A stretch of 64,000 nt of DNA from Streptomyces flavofungini (GCF_014650815.1 NZ_BMVR01000009.1:1-64000); one strand, 5' to 3'; shown: positions 7,374-16,458, counted from the stretch's first letter. Notes: generated by a model not told the origin, from the sequence alone. Made by a program: numbers and translations.

Positions 7374-9389
7374 ATGCGGAACCACTCCCTCAGGCCCCTC
7401 ACCCCGCCCGACTGGCTGGTCCGCTCCCTCAAACCGCAGCCCGCCCCCATCCCCTGGGCAGCCGTGACCCGCGCGGCGATCGCCATGTCGCTGCCCCTGG
7501 CCATCGGCACGGCGGCGGGCAAACCGGCGTACGGCGCACTCGCCTCGATGGGCGCCCTCTCCGGAGTGATCGGCGACACCGCGGACGCGTACCGCATGCG
7601 CATCCTCAACATCGCGGTCCCCCAACTCTTCGGCGCCCTCGGCGTCACCCTGGGCGCCCTCGCCTTCGGCCACGGCTGGGCGGCGGTGGGCGCGGTCACG
7701 CTCGTCGCCCTGGTCTCCGGGATGATGTCGACGATCGGCGCCGTCGCCTCCGTATCGGGGCTGTTGCTGCTGCTCAACTGCGTGATCGGGGCGGGGCTTC
7801 CGCTGCCCGGTGAGTGGTGGCTGGCGCCCGCGCTCATGACGGGCGGCGGCCTGCTCGTCCTCGCCCTGGCCCTGCTCGCCTGGCCACTGCGGTCCGGTGT
7901 GCCGGAACGGGACGCGGTCGCGGCGACGTACCGCAGCGTCGCCGCGCTCCTGGAGGCCGCGGGCACCGGAGACGGCGACGACGAGGCGTACGACAAGGCC
8001 CGCGCCGACGTCACCGCCTCCCTCAACAAGGCCTACGACCTCGTCCTCGCCCGCCGCGCCCGCGACCACGGCCGCAGCCCCGACCTGGTCCGCCTCATCG
8101 CCGAACTCAACGCCATCACGCCCGTCGTCGAGGCGGCCCCCGCCGCCCACCAGTACGACGAGAAGCTGCCGCCCGAACTGGCGGCGGCGATGCGGAAGCT
8201 GGCGGACGCGGTGGCCCGCGGTGAACGTGGCACCCGTGGTGACCGCGGCGAACGCCCCGCGCGCGCCGCCTACCTGGACCTCGGCCTCCCCGACGAACTC
8301 CCCCAGCCGCACGGCGCCGCCGCCCGCGCCGTCCACCACGCCCTGCGGCACGCCGCCGACACCCTCGCCGACCCCGACCCCCTCACCGTCATCCACGCCG
8401 AGGACCGCCTCGGCCGCCCCGCCGCCCTGCGCGTCCGCGCCCGCCGCGCCACCCGCAACGTCGTCCTGTCCGGCGCGTCCTGGCGCTACGGCCTGCGCCT
8501 TGCCCTGTGCATCGGCATCGCGCAGTGCCTGGTCTCCCTGATCGACGTACCGCGCTCGTACTGGGTGGCCCTGACCATCACGTTCGTCCTGAAGCCGGAC
8601 TTCGGCTCGGTGTTCTCGCGGGCGGTGCTGCGCGCGCTGGGCACGGCGGCCGGTCTGGTGGTGGCCGCCGCGGTCCTGTCCTCGGTGGAACGAGGCTGGT
8701 GGGATGTAACGGTCGTTCTAGTCCTTGCCACCCTCATCCCCGCCCTCACCCCGCGCGGCTACGGCTACCAGACGGCCGCCATCACCCCCGTCATCCTGCT
8801 CCTCTCCGACGTCCTCAACCACCAGGGCTTCGGCCTCGTCGTGCCGCGCCTCGTCGACAGCCTCATCGGCTGCGCGATCGCGCTGATCGCGGGCTACCTC
8901 CTCTGGCCCGAGAGCTGGCACACCCGCATCGGCGACCGCCTCGCCGACGCCGTCTCCGACACGGCCCGCTACGTCGAGTGCGCCTTCGGCGACGACCCCG
9001 AGGCCACGGCCCCCGCCGCCCGCGCCCGCATGCGCCGCCGCCTCTACCGCGACCTCTCCGACATCCGCACCGAGTTCCAGCGGGCCCTGACCGAGCCCCC
9101 GCCGACCGGCGCGCGGGCCGCCGCGTGGTGGCCCCTGGTCGTCGCCGTGGAACGCATCGTCGACGCGACGACGGCCGCGCGGGTGCGGGTGCGGCACGGA
9201 GCCCCCGCCCCCGGAGCCGGGGAAGTGGCCGAGGTGTCCCGGCAGTTGCGGGAGCTGGCCGAGGGCCTGCGCGAGGTGGAGGTCCTCGTGCCGGTGCCCG
9301 CCGATTTCACCGGGCCCGAGGAGAGCGTGCTCGCGCCGCTGCGGCAGGAGGTGGGCGCGGCGCGGGCGGTGGCGTCACCACGGGGGTGA
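7374..9389 (+). CDS. FUSC-family membrane protein
   Basis: A 671-residue protein starting MRNHSLRPLTPPDWL (ATG 7374; an ATG three codons upstream is equally possible and no strong ribosome site discriminates). Two blocks of hydrophobic helices (about residues 30-165 and 365-520) are separated by a charged cytoplasmic segment and followed by a soluble C-terminal domain. The duplicated arrangement, and the second block containing PRSYWVALTITFVLKPDFGS, match FUSC proteins (fusaric-acid-resistance/aromatic carboxylate efflux-like). No periplasmic adaptor gene is nearby, as usual for Gram-positives. Substrate unknown. Confidence 0.85.
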   Translation: MRNHSLRPLTPPDWLVRSLKPQPAPIPWAAVTRAAIAMSLPLAIGTAAGKPAYGALASMGALSGVIGDTADAYRMRILNIAVPQLFGALGVTLGALAFGHGWAAVGAVTLVALVSGMMSTIGAVASVSGLLLLLNCVIGAGLPLPGEWWLAPALMTGGGLLVLALALLAWPLRSGVPERDAVAATYRSVAALLEAAGTGDGDDEAYDKARADVTASLNKAYDLVLARRARDHGRSPDLVRLIAELNAITPVVEAAPAAHQYDEKLPPELAAAMRKLADAVARGERGTRGDRGERPARAAYLDLGLPDELPQPHGAAARAVHHALRHAADTLADPDPLTVIHAEDRLGRPAALRVRARRATRNVVLSGASWRYGLRLALCIGIAQCLVSLIDVPRSYWVALTITFVLKPDFGSVFSRAVLRALGTAAGLVVAAAVLSSVERGWWDVTVVLVLATLIPALTPRGYGYQTAAITPVILLLSDVLNHQGFGLVVPRLVDSLIGCAIALIAGYLLWPESWHTRIGDRLADAVSDTARYVECAFGDDPEATAPAARARMRRRLYRDLSDIRTEFQRALTEPPPTGARAAAWWPLVVAVERIVDATTAARVRVRHGAPAPGAGEVAEVSRQLRELAEGLREVEVLVPVPADFTGPEESVLAPLRQEVGAARAVASPRG

Positions 9390-9413
9390 CCCTCCCGGGA
9401 GCTTCCCCGAGCG

Positions 9414-9962
9414 TCATGCGGGCCCGTCGACCAGGTTCCGCACCGCGTCGAGGGCCGACTGCCACGGGAACGCCTCCGGGTTCCCCTGCTTCGGTGCGTG
9501 TGACTCGTACCCGTCCGGGCCGTCGAGGAAGAGGACACCCTGACTGCGGAGCGCGGCGATCGAGCGCGCGCACGCCGGCTGTGCCCCTTGGGCCTGGTTG
9601 AAGTACGGCATCGCGGCGACGGGCACACCCATGTTCACGGCCTCCGACGGAAGGCCGATCGCGAGGGTGTCGCTGATGCCCGCGCCCCACTTGTTCAGCG
9701 TGGTGCAGGACATCGGAGCGACCAGCATCGCCGTGGCCTTCGGCAAGGAGTCGGACTCCCAGGGAAGTTTGTACTGGCTGCGCACAGGGTGCCCGGTCAG
9801 CGCGACGAGCTCACCCCTACGCGGCTCCCACCAGCGAGCCGCCGACGGCGACAGGACCAGGCACACGTCCCAGCCGTTCGCCTGGGCGACGCGCACGCCT
9901 TCGTCGATGTACTGGGTGGGCCCCGCGGCGCAGGCGATCACGTACAGAACCGGCTTCGTCAT
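9414..9962 (-). CDS. Flavoprotein-domain protein (DFP/phosphopantothenoylcysteine decarboxylase-like)
   Basis: A 182-residue protein starting MTKPVLYVIACAAGPTQYID. The N-terminal beta strand, the AAxPT segment, the APMSCTTLNKWGAGISDTLA block and VPVAAMPYFN resemble the flavodoxin-like fold of HFCD flavoproteins, which bind FMN and oxidatively decarboxylate peptidyl cysteines. Its start codon overlaps the stop of the upstream XRE regulator gene (ATGA at 9959-9962), so the two are translationally coupled. The reaction and substrate cannot be told from sequence. Confidence 0.8.
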   Translation of the reverse strand: MTKPVLYVIACAAGPTQYIDEGVRVAQANGWDVCLVLSPSAARWWEPRRGELVALTGHPVRSQYKLPWESDSLPKATAMLVAPMSCTTLNKWGAGISDTLAIGLPSEAVNMGVPVAAMPYFNQAQGAQPACARSIAALRSQGVLFLDGPDGYESHAPKQGNPEAFPWQSALDAVRNLVDGPA

Positions 9963-11173
9963 GCCGGGAGTCCACAACGCCGGGCCAGCGCACGCAACTG
10001 CCCGCCGGGATCCGGCGTCGCGCCCACCACGTCCTTGACCAGGTTCACCGCGTCGGGTCTGCCCTCGATCTCTTCAGGCGCGAGCTTGTCGGCTTTGAGG
10101 AGTTCCTCGACCGCGTCCGCTCTGCGCCGAGTCAGGAGCGAGGCGCGTGCGACGGCTATGTGATATCCGGCTCGACGCTCGCGCGTCATGGCGGCAAGCG
10201 ACGCCCGGTCGAGGTCGTCCGCTGCTTCGAGTGCGGACCACCCGTCCTCGAACCGGATCAGCACGTCCACCCGGTGCAGCCCGACGTTGGTCGGGCCGAA
10301 CATCGTCCAGTCCTCATTGAGTTCTGAGCCCTGTCGGTCGGCGACGTCGTCGGCCTCGTCCACGAATCCGACGGCCGCGCGGACTCGATCGGTGGTGCGT
10401 TCCTGCGAAGAGGCGGCCAGGGCGGCGGACAGGTGGAGCATGCCGAGGGTGGACAGCCCGAGTGTGCCCCGGTCGGCCAGCCCGTCGGCCAGGCGCCGGG
10501 CTGCCGATGTCGCGAACTCGACTGCTGTCTCCGGGCGTTGCTGGTACACCAGGCTCTTGGCCACTCGTCGGGATGCGGCTCCGATCTGTACGGGGTCACC
10601 GGACCGCTCTGCTGCGGCGAGCGCACGGTCGGCGGCGAGCGCGGCCGGAATCGCGGTCGCCTCGCCGTACTTGTGCAGGTACGAGGTCACCAGCTGGTAC
10701 ACGCGAGACAGCACCGCCTGTGCTTCCGAATACTGGTGCACCGGCGCGTTGCGCGCCGCCTTGCTGGCACCGACGACGAGTGCGGGCAATTCTCGGGCGA
10801 GCGCGGAGTAGTGGCACGCCTGAAACGCCTCGCAGCAGTAGAACAGCCTCTGTCGCAGAACCGTGAGCGTGGGCGGGTCGGTTGAATCCGGACTCTCGTA
10901 GAGGGCATCGACGACCCCGACGGCACCCGTCGGCGGGGTGCTGCCCGCAGTCGGCCCGGACGGGCGATCGGACAAGAGTTGCTCCAGGGGGATGCGCAGG
11001 ACCTCGGCCGCGCGTACCAACACCGACAGGCGCGGATCCTGCTGACGCTTCCCACCCTCGAGGTCCTGCACCCACCGCTTCGTCTGCCCCATGAGGCGGC
11101 CGAATTCGGTTTGCGTGAAGCCCCGCCGCTGCCGCCAGAAGGCGATGCGGCGGCCGATGCGGGAAGAGTCCAC
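9959..11173 (-). CDS. XRE helix-turn-helix regulator with TPR-like C-terminal domain
   Basis: A 404-residue protein with a GTG start at 11173 preceded by GGGGGA. Residues 5-66 are a Cro/CI helix-turn-helix (RIAFWRQRRGFTQTEFGRLM). The remainder is alpha-helical with many Ala/Leu/Arg repeats such as AAxRRLADGLADRGTLG and HIAVARASLLTRRRADAVEEL, typical of the TPR-like sensory domain of Streptomyces XRE proteins. It is the first gene of a two-gene unit with the flavoprotein and is divergent from two small genes, the usual place for autoregulation. Confidence 0.88.
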   Translation of the reverse strand: MDSSRIGRRIAFWRQRRGFTQTEFGRLMGQTKRWVQDLEGGKRQQDPRLSVLVRAAEVLRIPLEQLLSDRPSGPTAGSTPPTGAVGVVDALYESPDSTDPPTLTVLRQRLFYCCEAFQACHYSALARELPALVVGASKAARNAPVHQYSEAQAVLSRVYQLVTSYLHKYGEATAIPAALAADRALAAAERSGDPVQIGAASRRVAKSLVYQQRPETAVEFATSAARRLADGLADRGTLGLSTLGMLHLSAALAASSQERTTDRVRAAVGFVDEADDVADRQGSELNEDWTMFGPTNVGLHRVDVLIRFEDGWSALEAADDLDRASLAAMTRERRAGYHIAVARASLLTRRRADAVEELLKADKLAPEEIEGRPDAVNLVKDVVGATPDPGGQLRALARRCGLPA

Positions 11174-11305
11174 GAGCCGTCCCCCGTAGCAGGCACGCGC
11201 TTTGCGTGCCCACCTCCGTTGTACCCGGATCTACGTTGTGTTGACCGGCGATCACCGATTGTCGCGACGTCCCTGGCGGGCGGACAGATCCAGCGGGAGG
11301 CAGGG

Positions 11306-11773
11306 ATGACCAGTCCCAGAGGGACCGAAAGCCGAGCCATCGCGGAGTGGCTCGCGAAAGCTCACCCCCTACCGGACCAGGCCCGCGGGGAGTGGGCCAG
11401 GCAGGGCGTCGCGTTGCTGCCGCTCGGTCGCCGCTTCGACGCCGTGCGCGTCCCTGCCGAACGCGTCCACGCCGCAGTGGGCAGCGACAAGCCGACCACG
11501 GTGACCGTGGCTTTGGCCGATTGGCTGCACGGTCCGGTCATCCGGGACACACGGGGGTGCGATCGGCCGTACTACGTGCTCGTGGACCCGGCTGCCGACT
11601 GGGGCGGCGCCGAGGAACGTCTGAGCACGGACAGCTATCTCGGCGTCCCGCGAGTCGGCCCCTTGACGGTGGCGGCGGCCTGGGTGGTCCTGCCGCAATA
11701 CCCCGGCGAGCTCTGCGCCACCGCACGCTTGCGCGCGCTGCTCTCCCTCGCCGACTGGAGGGTGGCGCCTTGA
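11306..11773 (+). CDS. Conserved actinobacterial protein of unknown function, partner of XRE/flavoprotein module
   Basis: A 155-residue protein (ATG 11306, AGGCAGGG upstream). Conserved-looking blocks are EWARQGVALLPLGRRFDAV, HGPVIRDTRG, PYYVLVDPAADWG, YLGVPRVGPL and WVVLPQYPGELC. Similar small proteins recur in Streptomyces and have a layout reminiscent of the N-terminal part of prim-pol proteins, but no catalytic residues can be assigned with confidence. It overlaps the next gene by TTGA, so the two are co-translated. Confidence 0.75.
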   Translation: MTSPRGTESRAIAEWLAKAHPLPDQARGEWARQGVALLPLGRRFDAVRVPAERVHAAVGSDKPTTVTVALADWLHGPVIRDTRGCDRPYYVLVDPAADWGGAEERLSTDSYLGVPRVGPLTVAAAWVVLPQYPGELCATARLRALLSLADWRVAP

Positions 11774-11988
11774 CCGGTCTTGAAGAGCTGGCCTCGGAGT
11801 ACTACGCGGCGTACATCGAGCACCTGAGTCACTGCCCCCTGAACCACCTCGACGCGTCCTGCGCCGAAGGCACGCGGTTGCGTAGGAAGTGGAAGAGGAA
11901 TCAGAGCGAGTCTCTGCGAGGCTCTCCTCAGTCCCGCCCCTTCCCGGGTCCAGAGGGCTCCGCTCCCTGGACCCCCTCGACGGGCTGA
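11770..11988 (+). CDS. Small co-translated protein (72 aa) whose C-terminus runs into an intergenic repeat
   Basis: TTG start at 11770, overlapping the preceding stop, with GGAGG 8 nt upstream. The first 47 residues (LTGLEELASEYYAAYIEHL then CPLNHLDASC and TRLRRKWKRNQ) look like a genuine small helical protein with a paired-Cys segment. The last 20 residues (SPQSRPFPGPEGSAPWTPST) are encoded by a GC-rich hairpin element also found at 23347-23388, so the native end has probably been replaced by the element. Function unknown. Confidence 0.65.
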   Translation: MTGLEELASEYYAAYIEHLSHCPLNHLDASCAEGTRLRRKWKRNQSESLRGSPQSRPFPGPEGSAPWTPSTG

Positions 11989-11990
11989 AA
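11932..11990. repeat. Streptomyces-type GC-rich intergenic hairpin element, copy A
   Basis: TCCCGCCCCTTC...CTGGACCCC with arms GGGTCCAG (11946-11953) and CTGGACCC (11967-11974), ending CGACGGGCTGAAA. A diverged copy lies at 23347-23500. Elements of this kind recur between genes in Streptomyces genomes. Here the element supplies the stop codon of the 72-residue gene. Confidence 0.65.
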
Positions 11991-12063
11991 CGCGTGGTTG
12001 ATGTGCCGACTGCCTCCCGAAGGGCAAGTCAGGGCGGGTGGGCGGGAAATAGCCTGACGGCGG

Positions 12064-13086
12064 TCAGCTCGGCTGGCGGTGCAGGGTCAGGTCAACCAGC
12101 AGCGCCCTGTGGTCCGTATCGCCGATTTCCAGGAAGCGGGCGTTGTGGGCCGCGAAGTCGTCCGTGGCGAGGACGTGGTCGATCTGGGTGCCGAAGGGGC
12201 GGGGGAGGGACGTGGGCCAGCTCGGGGTGCGGGCGGCGTCGGCCAGGCGGGCGGCGTCGCGGAGGCCCGTGTCGAGGATGTGGCGGAACGCGGCGTGGTC
12301 CTGGGTGGCGTTGAAGTCGCCGGCGAGGAGGGTGGGCTGCCCGTTGCCTGCGGAGGCGAAGTCGCGGAGGCGGCCCAGCTCCGTGCGCCAGCGGTCGACG
12401 TCGCCGGGCGTCGGCGGCATGGGGTGCGCGAGCTGGAGGCGTACGGGAATGCCCTTCACGTCGGCGACCGCGCCGGGCATGCCGAGTGTGCCGCGCACCC
12501 CGGCGGCCGGTTTCAGCGGCAGGTTGCTGAGGATCAGTGAGCCGTCGGCGCCGTTGCCGGAGACGGCCTGCCGGTAGGGGTAGGCGGCGTTCGGCAGCGC
12601 GGCGCGGAGCTTTCCCGCGCACGCGGCGTCGCACTCGGACGCGAAGACCAGGTCGGGCTTGCGCTCGCGGATCGTCTTGATCAACCCCGGTGCCCCGCGC
12701 CCGAATTCGACGTTGGAGGCGAGGACCCGTATCTCCGCGACCGGCGGCCCCTCCGGGTCGGACACCTTCCCGTACGGCTCGATGAACCACGCGAGACCGC
12801 CGAGCACGGCCACCGCCCACACCAGCCCGACGCGGAACCGCCCGAGCGCCGCGAGCAGCAGCGCCGCCACGCCTGGCGCGAGCAGCCACGGCAGGAAGGC
12901 CAGGGCCTGGGGGACGGGTGTGATGCCGTCGGTGTCGGCGATACGGCAGCCGAGTACGGCGCTCACCGCGGCGAGGAGGAGTCCGGCGGTCCACGCGGCG
13001 ACCCGGTGGCTCCGCGGCCGCCGTTCGTCCGCGGAGAGATCGGGTTCGGCCTCGGGGGGCGTCGGCGGTGCCGTCACGTGCTCCAA
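12064..13086 (-). CDS. Membrane-anchored endonuclease/exonuclease/phosphatase family protein
   Basis: A 340-residue protein. TTG 13086 is preceded by AGAGGG; GTG 13077 (VTAPPTPPEA) is an alternative start. Three hydrophobic helices (residues about 28-105) precede an EEP domain with RVLASNVEFG, the metal-binding LVFASECD, the catalytic GDFNAT and the terminal TDHRALLVDL. The family hydrolyses phosphodiesters or phosphomonoesters; with the active site outside the membrane it is likely an extracytoplasmic hydrolase. Substrate unknown. Confidence 0.87.
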   Translation of the reverse strand: MEHVTAPPTPPEAEPDLSADERRPRSHRVAAWTAGLLLAAVSAVLGCRIADTDGITPVPQALAFLPWLLAPGVAALLLAALGRFRVGLVWAVAVLGGLAWFIEPYGKVSDPEGPPVAEIRVLASNVEFGRGAPGLIKTIRERKPDLVFASECDAACAGKLRAALPNAAYPYRQAVSGNGADGSLILSNLPLKPAAGVRGTLGMPGAVADVKGIPVRLQLAHPMPPTPGDVDRWRTELGRLRDFASAGNGQPTLLAGDFNATQDHAAFRHILDTGLRDAARLADAARTPSWPTSLPRPFGTQIDHVLATDDFAAHNARFLEIGDTDHRALLVDLTLHRQPS

Positions 13087-13123
13087 GGGGCGCCCTCTCG
13101 TCGCCGGGGTGTGTTCTCGCTCG

Positions 13124-14104
13124 CTACAGATCTTCTCTCAAGGACGCGGGCGAGCGGGGGGCGGGTTGCGGAGGGGCAGGTTGCGGAGGGGTGGGGCCGG
13201 TCCCCGGCCGGAAGGGCCGGAAGGTGCCGAAGGGCCGGGACGGGCGGTGCGGACGCGGCACCCCCGGCCCGCCCCGCGGCAGCCGCCCACTCAGCCACGC
13301 CCCCAGCGCCACCACGAGCCCGACGCCGACGATCACCCAGGCCGCCGTGCGCAGCGTGTCGGTGAGCGCGTCGTAGACGGCGCCCGCGGCGGCGCGGGAC
13401 ACGTCGGGCGGCAGGTCGTCGAGGGTGAGCCCGCGGCCGACCGCGACGGCGGCGGCGAGTACGCCCGCGCCGAGGGCCGCGCCGAGCGCGGTGGCGGTGA
13501 CCGCGCGGCGGCGGCGCACGGCGAGGAGGATGCCGCCCACGGCGAGCAGGACGGCGGCGACGGGCAGCCACAGACCGGCGACCTGGAGCATGCGGAACCC
13601 CTTCCTGAAGTGGCTGAGGTCCTGTGCCTTCATGACGGTGACCTCGGTGTGCCGCACCGGGATGCGGTTCGCGAACGGCGTGCCCTCTTCGGTGAGTTGG
13701 TGCTTCACCTGCTCGGTGATGGGCGCGAGGTCGATGGTGACGGCGCCGTCGGAGTCGTGGGTGAGGGCGGACTGGACGGCGTCGTGGGCGGCGCGGTTGG
13801 CGGCGTTCCACGCGGCCTGGAAGGCGCCGGTCTCGGTGAAGGAGTGCACGGCGTCGCGGAGGAAGGACTCGACGGCCGACTGGAGCGGGCCCGCGTGGAT
13901 CTCCTTCGCCACGGAGTCGGTCACCGCGGCGGTGACGGCGTCGCGGACGGCGGGGTCGGAGGCGAGGGGCGCCATCGTGGCGACGTACGCGTCGGCGTCC
14001 TCGATCTCGTACTTCGCCCACGTCGAGACCGCACCGACCGGGACGAGCAGGCACGCGAGGACCAGCAGCACGGCGGACAGGGCGGCGCGAGGACGTCGGG
14101 GCAC
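13124..14104 (-). CDS. Uncharacterised membrane protein with large extracytoplasmic loop
   Basis: A 326-residue protein, GTG start. A first helix (LSAVLLVLACLLVPVGAVSTW) is followed by about 145 extracytoplasmic residues rich in Asp/Ala/His, then three hydrophobic helices (about 170-275) and a Pro/Arg-rich cytoplasmic tail. I know this layout from Streptomyces proteins of unknown function; no catalytic motif is visible. It lies 37 bp upstream of the EEP gene on the same strand, so the two may be co-transcribed. Confidence 0.8.
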   Translation of the reverse strand: MPRRPRAALSAVLLVLACLLVPVGAVSTWAKYEIEDADAYVATMAPLASDPAVRDAVTAAVTDSVAKEIHAGPLQSAVESFLRDAVHSFTETGAFQAAWNAANRAAHDAVQSALTHDSDGAVTIDLAPITEQVKHQLTEEGTPFANRIPVRHTEVTVMKAQDLSHFRKGFRMLQVAGLWLPVAAVLLAVGGILLAVRRRRAVTATALGAALGAGVLAAAVAVGRGLTLDDLPPDVSRAAAGAVYDALTDTLRTAAWVIVGVGLVVALGAWLSGRLPRGGPGVPRPHRPSRPFGTFRPFRPGTGPTPPQPAPPQPAPRSPASLREDL

Positions 14105-14259
14105 GCCCTCAAGGCAAGACCCCGGCGGCGTGCGGTGCGACCGGGGTCACTGCATATGGGGGCAGGAATCCCCGCCTTTGTGGGACGGCCTCGGCGCGCC
14201 GCGCGGCGGTTCCGTACGGCGCCCGTCGGGCGGCGGGCGCCCCCGGCCGCGTACAGCGA

Positions 14260-15105
14260 CTACTTCCGGTTGTAGAGCCGCATCGTCACCGGCCCGAACA
14301 CCGCCACGAGCAGCCCCGCCCACCCCAGGCTCCACGCGATGTCGGCGCCCGGCCACTCGCCCGCCATCAGGCCGCGGACGCCGGAGGCGACGTGGGTGAC
14401 GGGATTGTTGTTGACGAAGGCCTGCAGCCAGCCCGGCATGGTCTGGGGCTTCACGAAGATGTCGCTGAGGAAGGTCAGGGGGAACAGGACCATCATGCTG
14501 ACGCCCATGACGGACTTCTCGGTGCGGAGCAGCAGGCCGAACATCGTCCACACCCAGGAGAAGGCGAACGCGAAGACGAGCAGCAGGAGTACGCCGCCGA
14601 GCACGCCCAGCGCGTTGTCGGGGCGGAAGCCCAGGATGACGCCGACGGTGAGCATCACGGCGGACGCCATCGCGTACCGCAGGGCGTCGCCGAGGAGGTA
14701 GCCGACGAGCGTCGAGGGCCGCCAGATCGGCAGCGAGCGGAAGCGGTCGAAGACGCCCTTCTCGATGTCGGTGTTGACCGAGACGCCCGTGTACATCGTG
14801 ATCATGACGACGGACATCACCAGGATGCCGGGGAGCAGGTACTGGATGTACTCGCGCGGGGATCCGGCGAGCGCCCCTCCGAAGAGGTACGTGTACATCA
14901 GCACCATCATGATCGGGAACGCCGTGACGTCGAAGAGCTGCTCCGGCACGTGCTTGATCTTGAGGATGGCGCGCCAGCCGAAGGTCAGGGACGCGGAGAG
15001 CGCGCTGGGCCGCTGCGGGCGGTCCTTGGAGATGAGCAGTTCGGCCAGGGACTCCGTACGGACGGGCGCGAGGTCCTGGGCCTCGGTGGTGGTCGCGGTG
15101 CTCAT
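14260..15105 (-). CDS. ABC-2 type permease (DrrB-like)
   Basis: A 281-residue protein with six predicted helices and ABC-2 signatures (AFPIMMVLMYTYLFGGAL, YIQYLLPGILVMSV, TFLSDIFVKPQTMPGWLQ, NNNPVTHV). Its ATG overlaps the TGA of the ATPase gene upstream (15102-15105), so subunit synthesis is coupled. Together they form a two-subunit exporter of the daunorubicin-resistance class; substrate unknown. Confidence 0.92.
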   Translation of the reverse strand: MSTATTTEAQDLAPVRTESLAELLISKDRPQRPSALSASLTFGWRAILKIKHVPEQLFDVTAFPIMMVLMYTYLFGGALAGSPREYIQYLLPGILVMSVVMITMYTGVSVNTDIEKGVFDRFRSLPIWRPSTLVGYLLGDALRYAMASAVMLTVGVILGFRPDNALGVLGGVLLLLVFAFAFSWVWTMFGLLLRTEKSVMGVSMMVLFPLTFLSDIFVKPQTMPGWLQAFVNNNPVTHVASGVRGLMAGEWPGADIAWSLGWAGLLVAVFGPVTMRLYNRK

Positions 15106-16169
15106 CGGGCGGCCTCTGCTTCCTTCAGGTCCTTCGGGGAGTCCGAGCCGTCCGGGCCGGGTGCGCCGGAGGGTTCGCTCGGGTGGCCGGTCAGCGCGAG
15201 GAACACCTCGTCGAGGCTCGGCTGGCCCAGGGAGAAGTTGTCGACGGTGATGCCGGTGCGGGCCAGTTCGGCGAGCGCCCGGGACGCCTGCTCGGCCGCA
15301 CCCCGGCCGTCGGCCGGGCCGCCGCCGACGCGGGCGGTGAGCGCGACCGGGTCGGGTTCGAGCTGGACCCGGGCGCCGAGCACGACGCGCAGGACCTCCT
15401 CGGCCTGGGGGCGCTGCTCGGCGTGGCGCAGGCGGACGTGGACGGAGCCCGCGCCGACGGACGCCTTCAGCTCGCCCTTGGTGCCCTCAGCGATGACCTT
15501 GCCCTTGTCGATGACGGCGATGCGGGCGGCGAGCTGGTCGGCCTCGTCCAGGTACTGCGTGGTCAGGAGCACGGTGGTGCCGTGGCCGACGACCGCGCGG
15601 ACGATGTCCCAGACCTGGTTGCGGCTGCGCGGGTCGAGGCCGGTGGTCGGCTCGTCGAGGAACAGCAGGTCGGGGGTGTTGAGGATGGACGCGGCGATGT
15701 CGATGCGGCGCCGCATGCCGCCCGAGTAGTGCTTCACCTGGCGGGCCGCGGCGTCGCCGAGGCCGAAGGCGTCGAGGAGCTGCTCCGCGCGGCTGTACGC
15801 GGCCTTCTTGGCGTGGCCGGTGAGGCGGGCGAGGAGCACCAGGTTCTCGGTGCCGGTGAGGTCTTCGTCGACGGAGGCGTACTGCCCGGTGAGGCTGACG
15901 AGGCCGCGGACGGTGTCGGCCTCGCGGACCACGTCGTGGCCGAAGACGTGTGCCTCGCCGCCGTCCGGGCGCAGCAGGGTGGCCAGCATCTTCACGGTCG
16001 TCGTCTTGCCCGCGCCGTTCGGCCCGAGCACTCCGTAGACCGTGCCGGCGGGGACGGCGAGGTCGACGCCGTCGACGGCGCGGTTGTCGCCGAAGGTCTT
16101 CACCAGGCCCGCGGTCTCGATGGCCAGGCCGCCGGGCCCGGGGTCTCGGTGCGGCTGCTTGCTGCTCAT
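15102..16169 (-). CDS. ABC transporter ATP-binding protein (DrrA-like)
   Basis: A 355-residue protein. It has Walker A GPNGAGKTT, signature YSGGMRRR, Walker B LLFLDEPTTGLD and an H-loop after TTQYLDEADQL. The 120-residue C-terminal extension with SLGQPSLDEVFLALTG is characteristic of DrrA-type ATPases of drug and antibiotic exporters. It drives the permease encoded immediately downstream. Confidence 0.94.
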   Translation of the reverse strand: MSSKQPHRDPGPGGLAIETAGLVKTFGDNRAVDGVDLAVPAGTVYGVLGPNGAGKTTTVKMLATLLRPDGGEAHVFGHDVVREADTVRGLVSLTGQYASVDEDLTGTENLVLLARLTGHAKKAAYSRAEQLLDAFGLGDAAARQVKHYSGGMRRRIDIAASILNTPDLLFLDEPTTGLDPRSRNQVWDIVRAVVGHGTTVLLTTQYLDEADQLAARIAVIDKGKVIAEGTKGELKASVGAGSVHVRLRHAEQRPQAEEVLRVVLGARVQLEPDPVALTARVGGGPADGRGAAEQASRALAELARTGITVDNFSLGQPSLDEVFLALTGHPSEPSGAPGPDGSDSPKDLKEAEAAR

Positions 16170-16327
16170 GTCCCTGCGCCCTCCGATGTGAGGATCGTCG
16201 GCTGCTTCGTCGGCTGCTTCGTCGGTCGCTTCTCAGCGGCTTCGTCAGCGGCTCGTCATGAGGGGAGACCGGGCCCGTGGCGAAAACTCATCGCTCCGGG
16301 CGCGGGGGAGCGAGTGGCTGTTTTCCG

Positions 16328-16406
16328 GCTGGTTCGCAACCGAGTACCAGCTGGTTCGCAGCCGAGTCCCAGCTGACTCGCAGCCGAATCCCGGCTGATT
16401 CCCAGC
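16328..16406. repeat. 22-bp tandem repeat, 3.6 copies
   Basis: Units begin at 16328, 16350, 16372 and 16394 with consensus GCTGGTTCGCAGCCGAGTCC plus CA. It is noncoding as far as I can see and lies between the divergent DrrA and small-membrane-protein genes, about 105 bp upstream of the latter. The unit contains a CTGGTTCGCAGCC core that could be an iterated regulator site. Confidence 0.8.
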
Positions 16407-16458
16407 GTCGCACGGGCTCCGGTGGAGCGCGGGGTCGTACGGGTGTTTCCTTGATGGG

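Noticed and set aside
16328..16406. Possible CRISPR or origin iterons
   Set aside because: No unique spacers, no cas genes, no replication gene nearby. Kept only as a tandem repeat.
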